Positions 54,861-63,631 are shown, counted from the stretch's first letter. The stretch is 64,000 nt of DNA from Curtobacterium sp. VKM Ac-1395 (GCF_015350975.1 NZ_JADKRX010000002.1:594004-658003); one strand, 5' to 3'. Notes: a model not told the origin generated them from the sequence alone. Made by a program: numbers and translations.

Positions 54861-54919
54861 GCGAGCGGGCGCTTCCTCGGGGTCGCTCCGAGGACCGCCC
54901 TGGTGTTTCGCCCGCTCGC
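54861..54919. repeat. GAGCGGGCG-family palindrome, copy D
   Basis: Arms GCGAGCGGGCG (54861-54871) and CGCCCGCTCGC (54909-54919). On the minus strand the inner part begins AAACACCA, like copy A. Confidence 0.7.
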
Positions 54920-54926
54920 GGGAGAC

Positions 54927-54975
54927 GCACCCCGCACCCCGCACCCCGCACCCCGCACCCCGCACCCCGCACCCA
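54927..54975. repeat. 7-base tandem repeat GCACCCC, seven units
   Basis: Six perfect units and one ending in A, in the spacer before the aldo/keto reductase at 55051. Length variation by slippage is likely. Confidence 0.9.
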
Positions 54976-55050
54976 CCCCCGCACCCCCCTCCGCAACCAG
55001 GCACCCGCAGGGCCCCGCAGCCCCTCGGTGGAACCACTAACGTCGGAGCC

Positions 55051-56055
55051 ATGGAATTCAGGTACCTGGGCAACTCCGGACTCAAGATCTCCGAGATCAC
55101 CTACGGCAACTGGCTGACGCACGGCTCGCAGGTCGAGAACGACGTCGCCACCCAGTGCGTGCGGGCAGCGCTCGATGTCGGCATCACGACGTTCGACACC
55201 GCCGACACGTACGCCAACACGGCCGCCGAGACCGTCCTCGGCGAAGCGCTCAAGGGGGAGCGCCGGCAGTCCCTCGAGATCCTCACGAAGGTGTACTGGC
55301 CGACCGGGCCGATGGGGCACAACGACGTCGGCCTCAGCCGCAAGCACGTCATGGAGTCGATCAACGGCTCGCTCGAGCGTCTGCAGACCGACTACGTCGA
55401 CCTCTACCAGGCCCACCGCTACGACTACGAGACCCCGCTCGAAGAGACCATGCAGGCCTTCGCGGACGTCGTCCGACAGGGCAAGGCGCTCTACATCGGC
55501 GTCAGTGAGTGGACCGCCGAGCAGATCCGCGCGGGTGCCGCACTGGCGAAGGAGCTCGGCTTCCAGCTCATCTCGAACCAGCCGCAGTACTCGATGCTCT
55601 GGCGTGTGATCGAAGGCGAGGTCGTCCCCGCCTCGAAGCAGCTCGGCCTCTCGCAGATCGTCTTCTCGCCGATCGCGCAGGGCGTGCTCACCGGCAAGTA
55701 CAAGCCCGGTCAGCCGCTCCCCGAGGGCTCCCGCGCCACGGACGAGAAGGGCGGCGCGGACATGATCAAGCGGTACATGCGCGACGACGTCCTCGAGGCC
55801 GTCCAGCGCCTGCAGCCCGTCGCCGACCAGGCCGGCCTGACGCTGGCCCAGCTCGCGATCGCCTGGACGCTGCAGAACGACAACGTCGCGTCGGCGATCG
55901 TCGGCGCCTCGCGTCCGGCGCAGGTCACCGACAACGTGAAGGCGGTGGGGGTGAAGCTCGACGCCGACGCCCTCGCGGCCATCGACGACGCCCTGGGGGA
56001 CATCCCCGAGCGCGACTCCTCGAAGAGCGTCAGCCCCACGAGCCGCCCCGCGTAA
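55051..56055 (+). CDS. Aldo/keto reductase (potassium-channel beta-subunit-like branch)
   Basis: A 334-residue NADPH-dependent reductase. MEFRYLGNSGLKISEITYGNWL opens the barrel. Catalytic Asp and Tyr are in ITTFDTADTYANTAAETVLGEAL, the Lys in EILTKVYWPTG and the His in YVDLYQAHRYD. ISNQPQYSMLWR and VFSPIAQGVLTGKY complete the cofactor site. ATG 55051 is leaderless (TAACGT at 55038-55043, 7 bases upstream). Physiological substrate unknown. A perfect palindrome follows 43 bases after the stop. Confidence 0.92.
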   Translation: MEFRYLGNSGLKISEITYGNWLTHGSQVENDVATQCVRAALDVGITTFDTADTYANTAAETVLGEALKGERRQSLEILTKVYWPTGPMGHNDVGLSRKHVMESINGSLERLQTDYVDLYQAHRYDYETPLEETMQAFADVVRQGKALYIGVSEWTAEQIRAGAALAKELGFQLISNQPQYSMLWRVIEGEVVPASKQLGLSQIVFSPIAQGVLTGKYKPGQPLPEGSRATDEKGGADMIKRYMRDDVLEAVQRLQPVADQAGLTLAQLAIAWTLQNDNVASAIVGASRPAQVTDNVKAVGVKLDADALAAIDDALGDIPERDSSKSVSPTSRPA

Positions 56056-56098
56056 GCGAGCAACACGCACAAGCAACACGCAACACGCAAGAACCTCC

Positions 56099-56140
56099 GG
56101 ACGGGAGGCGCGGTGCCAGCTGGCACCGCGCCTCCCGTCC
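56099..56140. terminator. GGAGGC-family perfect palindrome after the aldo/keto reductase gene
   Basis: Forty-two bases, fully self-complementary; each half carries GGACGGGAGGCGCGGTGCC. A run of CAACACGCAA-like repeats (56061-56090) precedes it. Confidence 0.75.
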
Positions 56141-56302
56141 GTCGTTCCCGAGCCGCTTACACGACGCACCGCGTTCCTGCGCCGGAACGTCCGCAATGCG
56201 CCGGAACCAGGCCGTCGGACGTACCCCTCGTGAACGGCAGGAGTCCGGGACCTGGCAGACGGCTGGGCAACCGTGTACCCCACCCAAACCACCGAGGCGA
56301 CA

Positions 56303-56317
56303 CCCCCGAATCGGGGG
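56303..56317. promoter_or_regulatory. Palindrome CCCCCGA-A-TCGGGGG at the GtrA start
   Basis: A 15-base palindrome one base before the GtrA ATG (56319). It covers the ribosome-site position, so it could be an operator or a translation-blocking hairpin for the whole surface-glycan operon. A related CCCC-AATTC-GGGG lies near 19504-19516. Confidence 0.4.
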
Positions 56318-56318
56318 C

Positions 56319-56834
56319 ATGACCTCGACCGACACCCTCGTTGTGGTGCCACCCGAACGGGTGGTCCCCACCGGCCGTCTGACGCGGCTGATCGCGACCT
56401 CGCGGCAGCTGGTGTCCTTCGGCGCCATCGGCGCGTTCTGCTTCCTCGTCGACCTGGGCGTCTACAACCTGCTGCGCATCACGGTCCTCGACGACAAGCC
56501 GATCGCGGCGAAGGTGGGGTCCGCCGTGATCTCGACCGCGGTGGCGTGGGTCCTCAACCGGTCCATCACGTTCCGGGCGGAGCGCACCTCCGGACGCCGC
56601 GAGACGCTCCGCGAGGGTGCCCTCTTCGCACTCACGAACCTGATCGGCCTCGGCATCGCCGCCGCCTGCCTGTTCGTCTCGCACTACCTGCTCGGTTTCA
56701 CCAGCACCCTCGCCGACAACGTCGCCGGCAACGGGGTCGGTCTCGTCCTCGGCACCGTGTTCCGGTTCGCCGCGTACAAGGCCCTCGTCTTCCGTTCCCG
56801 GGACGCACGTCGCACGAAGGAGCTCACAGAATGA
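56319..56834 (+). CDS. GtrA family membrane protein
   Basis: A 171-residue, four-helix protein of the GtrA/DPMS family, members of which help flip or position polyprenyl-phosphate sugars. Helices include LVSFGAIGAFCFLVDLGVYNLL, VGSAVISTAVAWVLNR, ALFALTNLIGLGIAAACLFVSHYLL and GNGVGLVLGTVFRFAAYKALVF. WVLNRSITFRAER and the ending FRFAAYKALVFR are family hallmarks. The stop overlaps the GT2 start by 4 bases. First gene of the surface-glycan operon. Confidence 0.9.
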   Translation: MTSTDTLVVVPPERVVPTGRLTRLIATSRQLVSFGAIGAFCFLVDLGVYNLLRITVLDDKPIAAKVGSAVISTAVAWVLNRSITFRAERTSGRRETLREGALFALTNLIGLGIAAACLFVSHYLLGFTSTLADNVAGNGVGLVLGTVFRFAAYKALVFRSRDARRTKELTE

Positions 56835-58381
56835 CCATGTTGACCACGCTGGTCGCGGCCGCCGGGCCGCTGCTGCAGCCGAACGACCCCACCGGTCCCC
56901 GGGGCGGCGTCCCGAACCGGGGCACCACCGACGTCCCGACGGGAGGCTCGGGCCAGGCCGCGCAGGCCGCCTGGTCGGTGGGCGAGTGGATCGGCTACTC
57001 GGCCCTCGTCGCCATCTCGGTCCTGCTCACGCTGGTCGCGCTGAGCACCCTGTGGTGGATGCTGCACGCGTGGCGCTCCCGCTCGGCGCTGCGCGCCACG
57101 AGCTTCAGCCAGACGCCGCGCCCCGCCGCCCACCGCTTCACGCTGCTCGTTCCCGGTCGGCACGAGGAGGAGGTCATGGGGCAGACGCTCGAGATGCTCA
57201 CCACGCAGGACCACCCCGACTTCGAGATCATCGCGATCGTCGGTGAGGACGACCCGGGCACCGAGCGTGTCGTGCGCGAGGCCGCTGCCCGCCACCCCGA
57301 CCTGATCCGCGTGGTGGTCGACGACACCCTGCCGAAGAACAAGCCCAAGGCGATGAACCTGGCGCTGCAGTACGCGACCGGTGACATCGTGGGCGTGTTC
57401 GACGCCGAGGACGAGGTCTACCCGCGTCTGCTGAGCCTCGTCGACTCCCGCTTCCAGGAGACCGACGCCGACGTCGTGCAGGGCGGCGTGCAGCTGATGA
57501 ACTTCCGCTCCAGCTGGTGGTCGCTCCGCAACGTGCTCGAGTACTACTTCTGGTTCCGCTCGCGCCTGCACTTCCATGCCGAGTCGAAGTTCATCCCGCT
57601 CGGCGGCAACACCGTCTTCGTGACCAAGGAGCGCCTGGACTGGTCGAACGGCTGGGACGCGCACTGCCTCGCCGAGGACTGCGAGCTCGGCGTCCGCCTG
57701 TCGGCCGACAACGCCAAGGTCGTCGTCGCGTACAGCCCCGAGGCGGTCACCCGCGAGGAGACCCCGCCCACCTTCGCGTCGCTCCTGAAGCAGCGCACCC
57801 GGTGGAACCAGGGATTCCTGCAGGTCCTCGGCAAGGGGGAGTGGAAGAAGCTGCCGACGTTCAAGCAGCGCTTCTTCGCCCGGTACCTGCTGACGATGCC
57901 GTTCATCCAGGCGGCCACCGGGCTCCTCATCCCGCTCAGCGTGATCATGATCGCGTTCGTCAAGGTCCCGACGGCCATCGCCCTGATCTCCTTCATCCCG
58001 CTCGCCCCGACGCTCATGCTCCTGGCGGTCGAGATCGCCGGGCTCGGCGAGTTCGGCCGGCTCTACAAGGAGAAGGTCCGCGTCCGCGACTACGTGAAGC
58101 TCGTGCTCGGCCTGGTGCCGTACCAGGTGTTCCTCGCCGCAGCAGCTGTCCGTGCCGTCATCCGCCACTCCCGCGGGCAGAACGGCTGGGAGAAGACCGA
58201 GCACACCGGCCAGCACCGCGGAGCCCAGCCCGAGGTCGTCGGCTTCCCGTCCGCGGTGACCGAGCCCGACACCGCGGCACAGCCGCAGACCCAGACCCAG
58301 ACCCAGACGCAGACCCAGCCCGACTCCGAACCCGCCCTCGCGTCCGCAGGGGCCCCCTCGACAGGAGGTGACGACCGATGA
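56831..58381 (+). CDS. Processive glycosyltransferase family 2 (BcsA/cellulose-synthase-like)
   Basis: A 516-residue membrane GT2. One N-terminal helix (YSALVAISVLLTLVALSTLWWML) is followed by the GT-A domain: TLLVPGRHEEEVMGQTLEML, the DxD-like FDAEDEVYP, the acceptor acid in LAEDCELGVRLS and the processive QxxRW box as LLKQRTRWNQGF. Two to three C-terminal helices form the exit channel. The end is a (QT)n stretch from a CAGACC hexamer repeat (58285-58318). No PilZ domain. An arm of the GGAGGCTCGG repeat lies in the N-terminal linker. A beta-linked glucan-type product is suggested by the GH8 gene nearby. Confidence 0.85.
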   Translation: MTMLTTLVAAAGPLLQPNDPTGPRGGVPNRGTTDVPTGGSGQAAQAAWSVGEWIGYSALVAISVLLTLVALSTLWWMLHAWRSRSALRATSFSQTPRPAAHRFTLLVPGRHEEEVMGQTLEMLTTQDHPDFEIIAIVGEDDPGTERVVREAAARHPDLIRVVVDDTLPKNKPKAMNLALQYATGDIVGVFDAEDEVYPRLLSLVDSRFQETDADVVQGGVQLMNFRSSWWSLRNVLEYYFWFRSRLHFHAESKFIPLGGNTVFVTKERLDWSNGWDAHCLAEDCELGVRLSADNAKVVVAYSPEAVTREETPPTFASLLKQRTRWNQGFLQVLGKGEWKKLPTFKQRFFARYLLTMPFIQAATGLLIPLSVIMIAFVKVPTAIALISFIPLAPTLMLLAVEIAGLGEFGRLYKEKVRVRDYVKLVLGLVPYQVFLAAAAVRAVIRHSRGQNGWEKTEHTGQHRGAQPEVVGFPSAVTEPDTAAQPQTQTQTQTQTQPDSEPALASAGAPSTGGDDR

Positions 58382-60366
58382 CCGCCAGCATCACCAACAC
58401 GACCGGCATCCCGATCCGCGGTGCCAGGTCCTCGTCCGCCGCCGGCACGTGGTTCCGCGTGCACGCCAGGAGCCTCGTCTGGCTCCTCCCCGTCCTGGCC
58501 GTCGCCGTGGCCGTGCAGTCCTGGAACATGGGCGGCACCCCGCAGCGCATCGACGACGAGGGCACGTACACCGCCCAGGCGTGGTCGATCACGCACCTCG
58601 GCGAGCTCACCCACTACACGTACTGGTACGACCACCCGCCGCTCGGCTGGATCCAGATCGCCGGGTACACGCAGCTGACCGGCGCCTTCGCCCGCTACGC
58701 CTTCGCGGTCGAGGCAGCACGGGAGTCGATGGTGTTCTTCGCCGCCGTCTCCGCGGTGCTCCTCTTCGTGCTGATGCGTCGGCTCGGCGGCTCCCGCCCC
58801 ACCGCCGCGGTCGCGGTCCTCGTCTTCGGACTCTCCCCGCTGGCGCTGCAGTACCACCGCACCGTCTACATCGACAACGTCGCGACGCCGTGGCTCCTCG
58901 CCGCGTTCGTCCTCGTGCTCAGCCGTCGCCAGCAGCTGGCCGGGTTCGTCGGTGCTGCCGCGTGCCTCGGGATCGCCGTGCTCAGCAAGGAGACCTACCT
59001 GCTGGCGCTGCCGTTCCTCATCTGGATGGCCGTCCGTCGGGCCGACCCGAGCACCCGCCGGTACACGCTCAGCGTCGCCGGAGCCGTCCTCGCCGTCATC
59101 GGTGGCGGGTACATCCTGCTCGCCGCGGTCAAGGGCGAACTCCTGCCCAGCGCCGGCAAGGTCAGCCTGCTCGAGGGCATCACGTACCAGCTCGGCAGCC
59201 GTCAGGCCAGCGGCTCGGTGTTCTCCGGCGGGAGCCTGGCGAACGACGCCGCTGCCCAGTGGTGGGCGCTCGACCCGGTGTTCATCGTGCTCGGCTCCGC
59301 CGCCGCCGTCGTGGGGCTGTTCCTGCGCCGGGTCCGCCCGATCGCCGCGATGCTCGTCTTCCTGCTCGCGTTCATGTTCCGCCCGAACGGGTACCTGCCC
59401 GTGCCGTACGTGATCATGCTCGTGCCGTTCGCCGCCCTGCTCGTCGCGTTCGTCGGGGAGCGTGCCGTGCTCGCCGTGTCCGGCATCACCGCCTTCCGGC
59501 CGAAGAGCCGGCTCCGTGGGGTCAGCCGCCGTGTCCTCGGTGGCACCTGGGCCCTCGTCACCGCCGCCGCCCTGGTCGTCGCGGTCCCGCTCTGGGGATC
59601 GCAGCTCCGTGGGTTCCTCATCACCGACCTGGACAAGCCGATGGCACAGGCGGAGAACTGGATCGGCGACAACGTCGACAAGAGCTCCCGGATGCTCGTC
59701 GACGACGCCATGTGGGTCGACCTCGTCGACGACGGCTTCGCCCGCGACAACGTGGTCTGGTACTACAAGCTCGACACCGACGGAGCCGTGCAGCGCCAGT
59801 CGCCGAACGGCTGGAAGGACTCCGACTACGTCGTCACGACGGACTCGATGCGCACCGGCGGCAACTCGTCGAAGGACGTGCGTGACGCGATCCAGAACTC
59901 CACCGTCGTCGCGTCGTTCGGCACCGGCAACCAGATGGTCGACGTCCGCCAGATCCACCCGCAGGGGCAGCAGGCCGCCGACCGGGAGATCACCGCGGCG
60001 AGCAACGTCCGCAAGACGCTCGGCACCCAGCTCGCGCAGAACCCCGCACTCCGGGCCGACGCCGGCACGAAGTCGCAGTTCCGCGCCGGCCAGGTCGACT
60101 CCCGCGCCATGATCGCCCTCGGGCAGGTGCTCGCCGACCGGTTCGTGCAGGTCGACCGCTTCACCCCGCTCACCGGCGAGGAGGGCCGCTCGTTCCGACG
60201 GGTCGTCCTGCACACCGCCAGCCCGACCGCCGCCGTGAACACCGAGAAGACCCTCGACGCTCTGGCGAAGGACTACCGCGCCGAGTCGGTCGAACGCGAC
60301 GGCGACACCCTGACCGTCACCTGGTCGCCCATGGACCCGACGACGACCGCCGTCACCGCGTCCTGA
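58378..60366 (+). CDS. Glycosyltransferase family 39-like (PMT, GT-C fold) membrane protein
   Basis: A 662-residue protein with about 10-12 helices and a soluble C-terminal third. The first outer loop has RIDDEGTYTAQAWSI, the acidic pair typical of GT-C enzymes, and HYTYWYDHPPLGWIQIAGYTQLTG, the PMT-family motif. These enzymes take a sugar from a polyprenyl-phosphate donor and add it to a protein or glycan outside the membrane. The polyprenol-phosphate mannose synthase gene at 63678 could provide the donor. It overlaps the GT2 stop by 4 bases. Confidence 0.88.
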   Translation: MTASITNTTGIPIRGARSSSAAGTWFRVHARSLVWLLPVLAVAVAVQSWNMGGTPQRIDDEGTYTAQAWSITHLGELTHYTYWYDHPPLGWIQIAGYTQLTGAFARYAFAVEAARESMVFFAAVSAVLLFVLMRRLGGSRPTAAVAVLVFGLSPLALQYHRTVYIDNVATPWLLAAFVLVLSRRQQLAGFVGAAACLGIAVLSKETYLLALPFLIWMAVRRADPSTRRYTLSVAGAVLAVIGGGYILLAAVKGELLPSAGKVSLLEGITYQLGSRQASGSVFSGGSLANDAAAQWWALDPVFIVLGSAAAVVGLFLRRVRPIAAMLVFLLAFMFRPNGYLPVPYVIMLVPFAALLVAFVGERAVLAVSGITAFRPKSRLRGVSRRVLGGTWALVTAAALVVAVPLWGSQLRGFLITDLDKPMAQAENWIGDNVDKSSRMLVDDAMWVDLVDDGFARDNVVWYYKLDTDGAVQRQSPNGWKDSDYVVTTDSMRTGGNSSKDVRDAIQNSTVVASFGTGNQMVDVRQIHPQGQQAADREITAASNVRKTLGTQLAQNPALRADAGTKSQFRAGQVDSRAMIALGQVLADRFVQVDRFTPLTGEEGRSFRRVVLHTASPTAAVNTEKTLDALAKDYRAESVERDGDTLTVTWSPMDPTTTAVTAS

Positions 60367-60482
60367 CCGCGCCGCCCGGCCAGCGCCGACCCTGCCGCTG
60401 GCCACCCCGACCGCACGACCAGCACCCGCACCACGATCGCCCTGATCGCACCAGCACCGCCCCGACCCGAAGGAGCACCATC

Positions 60483-61313
60483 ATGACCGCCTCCCTCCGC
60501 ACCCCTCGCCGCCGCATCGTCGTCGTCGGCGCCCTCGCCGCGACCCTCGTCGCCGCGACCGTCGGCCTCGCCCCGCAGACCGCCAGCGCCGCCACCGCCG
60601 CCCCGCAGGACGGCTGGCTCCGCGTCGGGCACCTCTCGCCGGACACGAAGGGCGTCGACGTCGAACTGTCGAGCCTGGCCGGCGGCAAGACCGTCTTCGA
60701 GCTCGACGACGTGACCTACGGCCAGGTCAGCCCCTACAAGGAGCTGCCGACCGGCACCTACGTGCTCTCGATGCGGGCCTCCGACGCACCCGACTCCACC
60801 CCGGTCATCTCCACCGACGTCACCGTGCAGGGCGGCAACGCCAGCACCGTCGTCGCCTACGGCAAGAACACCTCGCTGAAGACCGCCGCGTTCACCGACG
60901 ACCTGCAGCAGCCCGGCGACGGCAAGGCCAAGCTCCGGCTCGTCCAGGCCGCCACCACGGCCAAGACGGTCGACGTCAGCACCTCCGAGGGCACCGCGAT
61001 CGCCTCCGACGCGAAGTTCGGCACCGCGACGAAGTACGCCACGGTCGGCGCCGGCAAGTGGAACCTCGACCTCAGCGGCGGTGGACAGGTCGGCAGCGCC
61101 GACGTGGACCTCGCCGGCAACACCGTCTCCACCCTGTTCGTCCTCGACGACAGCAAGGGCGACCTCACGGTCGTGCCCGTCACCGACGCGGCCGCGACCG
61201 CGCAGACCCCGGCCGGCGGCGTGCAGACCGGCGGCGGCGGCACGGCCGCCGAGCGCCCCTCCACCGACGCGTTCCACGCCCTCGTCCGCACGATCCGCGG
61301 CCTCTTCAACTGA
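60483..61313 (+). CDS. Secreted DUF4397-domain protein
   Basis: 276 residues. A clear signal peptide (RRRIVVVGALAATLVAATVGLA...QTASAA) is cleaved near residue 40. The domain at about 45-230 has repeated beta segments: WLRVGHLSPDTKGVDVELSSLAGG, LPTGTYVLSMRASD and RLVQAATTAKTVDVSTSEGTAIASD, typical of DUF4397. The C-terminus is Gly/Ala-rich followed by a short amphipathic end (ALVRTIRGLFN); no LPxTG-type sorting signal is visible. The AAGGAG site is 8 bases before the ATG. It is 116 bases after the GT39 gene. Confidence 0.85.
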   Translation: MTASLRTPRRRIVVVGALAATLVAATVGLAPQTASAATAAPQDGWLRVGHLSPDTKGVDVELSSLAGGKTVFELDDVTYGQVSPYKELPTGTYVLSMRASDAPDSTPVISTDVTVQGGNASTVVAYGKNTSLKTAAFTDDLQQPGDGKAKLRLVQAATTAKTVDVSTSEGTAIASDAKFGTATKYATVGAGKWNLDLSGGGQVGSADVDLAGNTVSTLFVLDDSKGDLTVVPVTDAAATAQTPAGGVQTGGGGTAAERPSTDAFHALVRTIRGLFN

Positions 61314-61322
61314 CCGTCGCCT

Positions 61323-61468
61323 GACCGGCGGTCGTCCCGCCTGATCGAGGGATGTCTCGTCCGATCGGCGGTCGTCCCGCCTGATCGGAGGATGTCTCGT
61401 CCGATCGGCGGTCGTCCCGCCTGATCGGAGGATGTCTCGTCCGATCGGCGGTCGTGCCGCCCGACCCG
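61323..61468. repeat. 20-base tandem repeat (40-base higher-order unit), about 7 copies
   Basis: The 40-base unit repeats at 61323, 61363, 61403 and partly 61443. Each unit is two related 20-mers with consensus GATCGGNGGNNGTCNCGNCN. GATCGG and CCGATC/CCTGATC at unit borders let neighbouring copies fold as hairpins. Sits between the DUF4397 and GH8 genes. Confidence 0.9.
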
Positions 61469-61526
61469 GACTGGAGGCCCGCCCCACGTGCGCCGATCCG
61501 CGCACCTGGTCCGAGCCTCCAGTCCG
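61467..61526. repeat. GGAGGC-family inverted repeat before the GH8 gene
   Basis: Arms CGGACTGGAGGC (61467-61478) and GCCTCCAGTCCG (61515-61526) around 36 bases. It directly follows the tandem repeats; transcription of the GH8 gene may need a promoter after it. Confidence 0.7.
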
Positions 61527-61559
61527 CACGCCCCAGCCACCAGCAGAGAGCGAGCCCGC

Positions 61560-62717
61560 ATGACCCGCAGGAACTGGATCCCCGTCACCGCCGTGGCGCT
61601 CGCCGCGGTCCTCGTCGCCGGCGGCATCGCCGTCGCCGCGGTCCGACCGTGGTCCGACCGCGCGCCGGACGCCGGCGGCGTTTCGACGCCGACCTCGACC
61701 ACCGCCCCCGACGGCACCCGCACGCCGGCGCAGCTGCGCACCGCGTTCCTCGACCGGTACGTCGAGGACGGCCGCGTCGTCCGCAAGGACCAGGGCAACG
61801 ACACCGTCAGCGAGGGACAGGCCTACGGGCTGCTCATCGCCTACGCCGCTGGTGACCGCGACCGCTTCGGCGACATCTGGTCGTGGACCAAGCGCCACCT
61901 GCTCACCGACGACCAGCTGCTCGCCTGGCGCTGGACCCCGGACGGCGGCGTCTCGGACGCACAGTCCGCGAGCGACGCCGACCTCGACACCGCCAGGGCC
62001 CTCGTGCTCGCGGGCGACGCCTGGGACGACGAGCGCTACACCGCCGCCGGCAAGCGGATGGCCGCGGCCGTGCTCGACCACGAGACGGCCAGGACGGACC
62101 TCGGGCTGATCCTGCTCCCGGGACCGTGGGCCGACTCCGAGCCGTACCGGTACAACGCCTCCTACGCCTCACCGGCCGCCTACCGGGTGCTCGCCGCCGC
62201 GACGCAGGACGACCGCTGGAAGGAGCTCGAGACGAGCTCCACCGCGGTGACCCGTGCCGTGCTCGAGAAGTCCGACCTGCCGAGCGACTGGTCGCAGGTG
62301 CACGCCGACGGCACCGTCGACCCGATGCCCGCCACCGGGGACGACGCCCGGGTGCTCTACGGGTACGACGCCATGCGGATGCCGCTGCGCTACGCCGAGG
62401 CCTGCACGGCTCCCGACCGCGCGCTCGCCGCGTCGATCGCGCCCACGCTCCGCCGGACGACGCAGCTCGCCGCGCAGCTCGACCTCGGCGGCACGGCCGT
62501 CACGGGGGACCGGAGCGCGCTGGCGTACGCGGCGCGAGCCGCTGCGGAGCAGGCGGCCGGGGCGACCGGTGCCGCGCGGGCCGACCTGGAGCGTGCTGAC
62601 CGGACCTCGGCCACGACGCCGACCTACTACGGGGACGCGTGGGCAGCGCTCGGCGCGACCATGTTGACGTCGGACGTGCTCGGCGGCTGCGCGACCGCGG
62701 GCGGGGGTGCGTCGTGA
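61560..62717 (+). CDS. Glycoside hydrolase family 8 (endoglucanase-like, membrane-anchored)
   Basis: A 385-residue protein. The N-terminal helix WIPVTAVALAAVLVAGGIAVAAV anchors or exports it. The (alpha/alpha)6 domain carries the proton donor Glu85 in DTVSEGQAYGLLIAYAAGD, then DIWSWTKRHLL, LLAWRWTPDGG and the ASDADLDTARALVLAGD segment holding the catalytic acid of the family. YYGDAWAALGATM near the end is also typical. In cellulose operons the GH8 enzyme (BcsZ) trims the polymer made by the GT2, matching this context. ATG 61560; the end overlaps the sortase GTG by 4 bases. Confidence 0.85.
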   Translation: MTRRNWIPVTAVALAAVLVAGGIAVAAVRPWSDRAPDAGGVSTPTSTTAPDGTRTPAQLRTAFLDRYVEDGRVVRKDQGNDTVSEGQAYGLLIAYAAGDRDRFGDIWSWTKRHLLTDDQLLAWRWTPDGGVSDAQSASDADLDTARALVLAGDAWDDERYTAAGKRMAAAVLDHETARTDLGLILLPGPWADSEPYRYNASYASPAAYRVLAAATQDDRWKELETSSTAVTRAVLEKSDLPSDWSQVHADGTVDPMPATGDDARVLYGYDAMRMPLRYAEACTAPDRALAASIAPTLRRTTQLAAQLDLGGTAVTGDRSALAYAARAAAEQAAGATGAARADLERADRTSATTPTYYGDAWAALGATMLTSDVLGGCATAGGGAS

Positions 62718-63631
62718 GCGGGGAGCGCGGGCGGCGGTCGGCCGGGCGCGGCGGCGCTGGCGCGGCTGGTGGCGCTGGCCCGGCTGGCGGCGGCGGCGCG
62801 GCTGGTGGCGCTGGCCCGGCTGGTGGCGCTGGCGCGGCTGGTGGCGGCGAGTCTCGCTCTGGCGGACATGCTGCGGCTGCCGGAGCCCGCACGGTGTCCC
62901 TGGCGGCGAGACTCGGACGGCGCTGGGTCGTCGTCGGGACCGCGGCGGCCGTCGTGGTTGCGGCGGGAGCCGTGGCGACCGGGGTGGCCGTGGCCGTCGG
63001 GGACCGTGACGGTGCCGCCCTCCCGGCCAGCTCGGCGTCGTCGAGCGCCGGTGCCGCTGCCGGTGCTGCCGGTTCCGCGGCTGCTGGTTCCACGGCCGGT
63101 TCCGCTGCTGGTTCCGCGGCGGCCGGGAGCGGCGACCGGGACATCACCGGGTTCCAGGACCCGGCCGCTCCCGAAGCCCGCTCCGACGCCACCCCGACCC
63201 GGGTGACGATCCCGGCCATCGGGGTCGACGCCTCGCTCGAGGACCTGCACCGTGGCGCCGCCGGCGAGCTCGACCCGCCGAAGGGGTGGGACAACGCCGG
63301 CTGGTTCAGCGACGGCATCGTCCCCGGGCAGGTCGGTCCGTCGGTCATCGCCGGGCACGTCGACAGCCCCACCAGCGCCGCCGTGTTCTTCCGGCTCGAC
63401 GAGCTGGTTGCCGGAGACCAGGTCCACGTCGCCATGACGGACGGCAGCAGCCGCACCTTCACCGTCGAGAAGACCGAACGAGCGTCGAAGTCGGCCTTCC
63501 CGACGAGCGACGTGTACGGCACCACCCCCACGCCCACGCTGCGGCTCATCACGTGCGACGGCACGTTCGACACGGCAACCGGGCACTACACCGACAATCT
63601 GATCGTCTTCGCAGACCTGTCGGACGGGTGA
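62714..63631 (+). CDS. Sortase (class E/F-like), catalytic arginine not evident
   Basis: A 305-residue protein. The cytoplasmic N-terminus is a Gly/Ala repeat from GGCGCTGGC-type DNA repeats. It is followed by a helix (WVVVGTAAAVVVAAGAVATGVAVAV), an Ala/Ser/Gly spacer and the sortase domain. His215 is in VIAGHVDSP and Cys281 in LRLITCDGTF. Sortases normally have an Arg soon after the Cys, but DGTFDTATGHYTDNLIVFA contains none. It may still act as a transpeptidase or be altered. Coupled to the GH8 gene by GTGA. Substrate proteins are not visible in the window. Confidence 0.85.
   Translation: MSGERGRRSAGRGGAGAAGGAGPAGGGGAAGGAGPAGGAGAAGGGESRSGGHAAAAGARTVSLAARLGRRWVVVGTAAAVVVAAGAVATGVAVAVGDRDGAALPASSASSSAGAAAGAAGSAAAGSTAGSAAGSAAAGSGDRDITGFQDPAAPEARSDATPTRVTIPAIGVDASLEDLHRGAAGELDPPKGWDNAGWFSDGIVPGQVGPSVIAGHVDSPTSAAVFFRLDELVAGDQVHVAMTDGSSRTFTVEKTERASKSAFPTSDVYGTTPTPTLRLITCDGTFDTATGHYTDNLIVFADLSDG

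Noticed and set aside
61323-61468. CRISPR array
   Set aside because: The repeats are contiguous 20/40-base units without unique spacers, and no cas genes are present.
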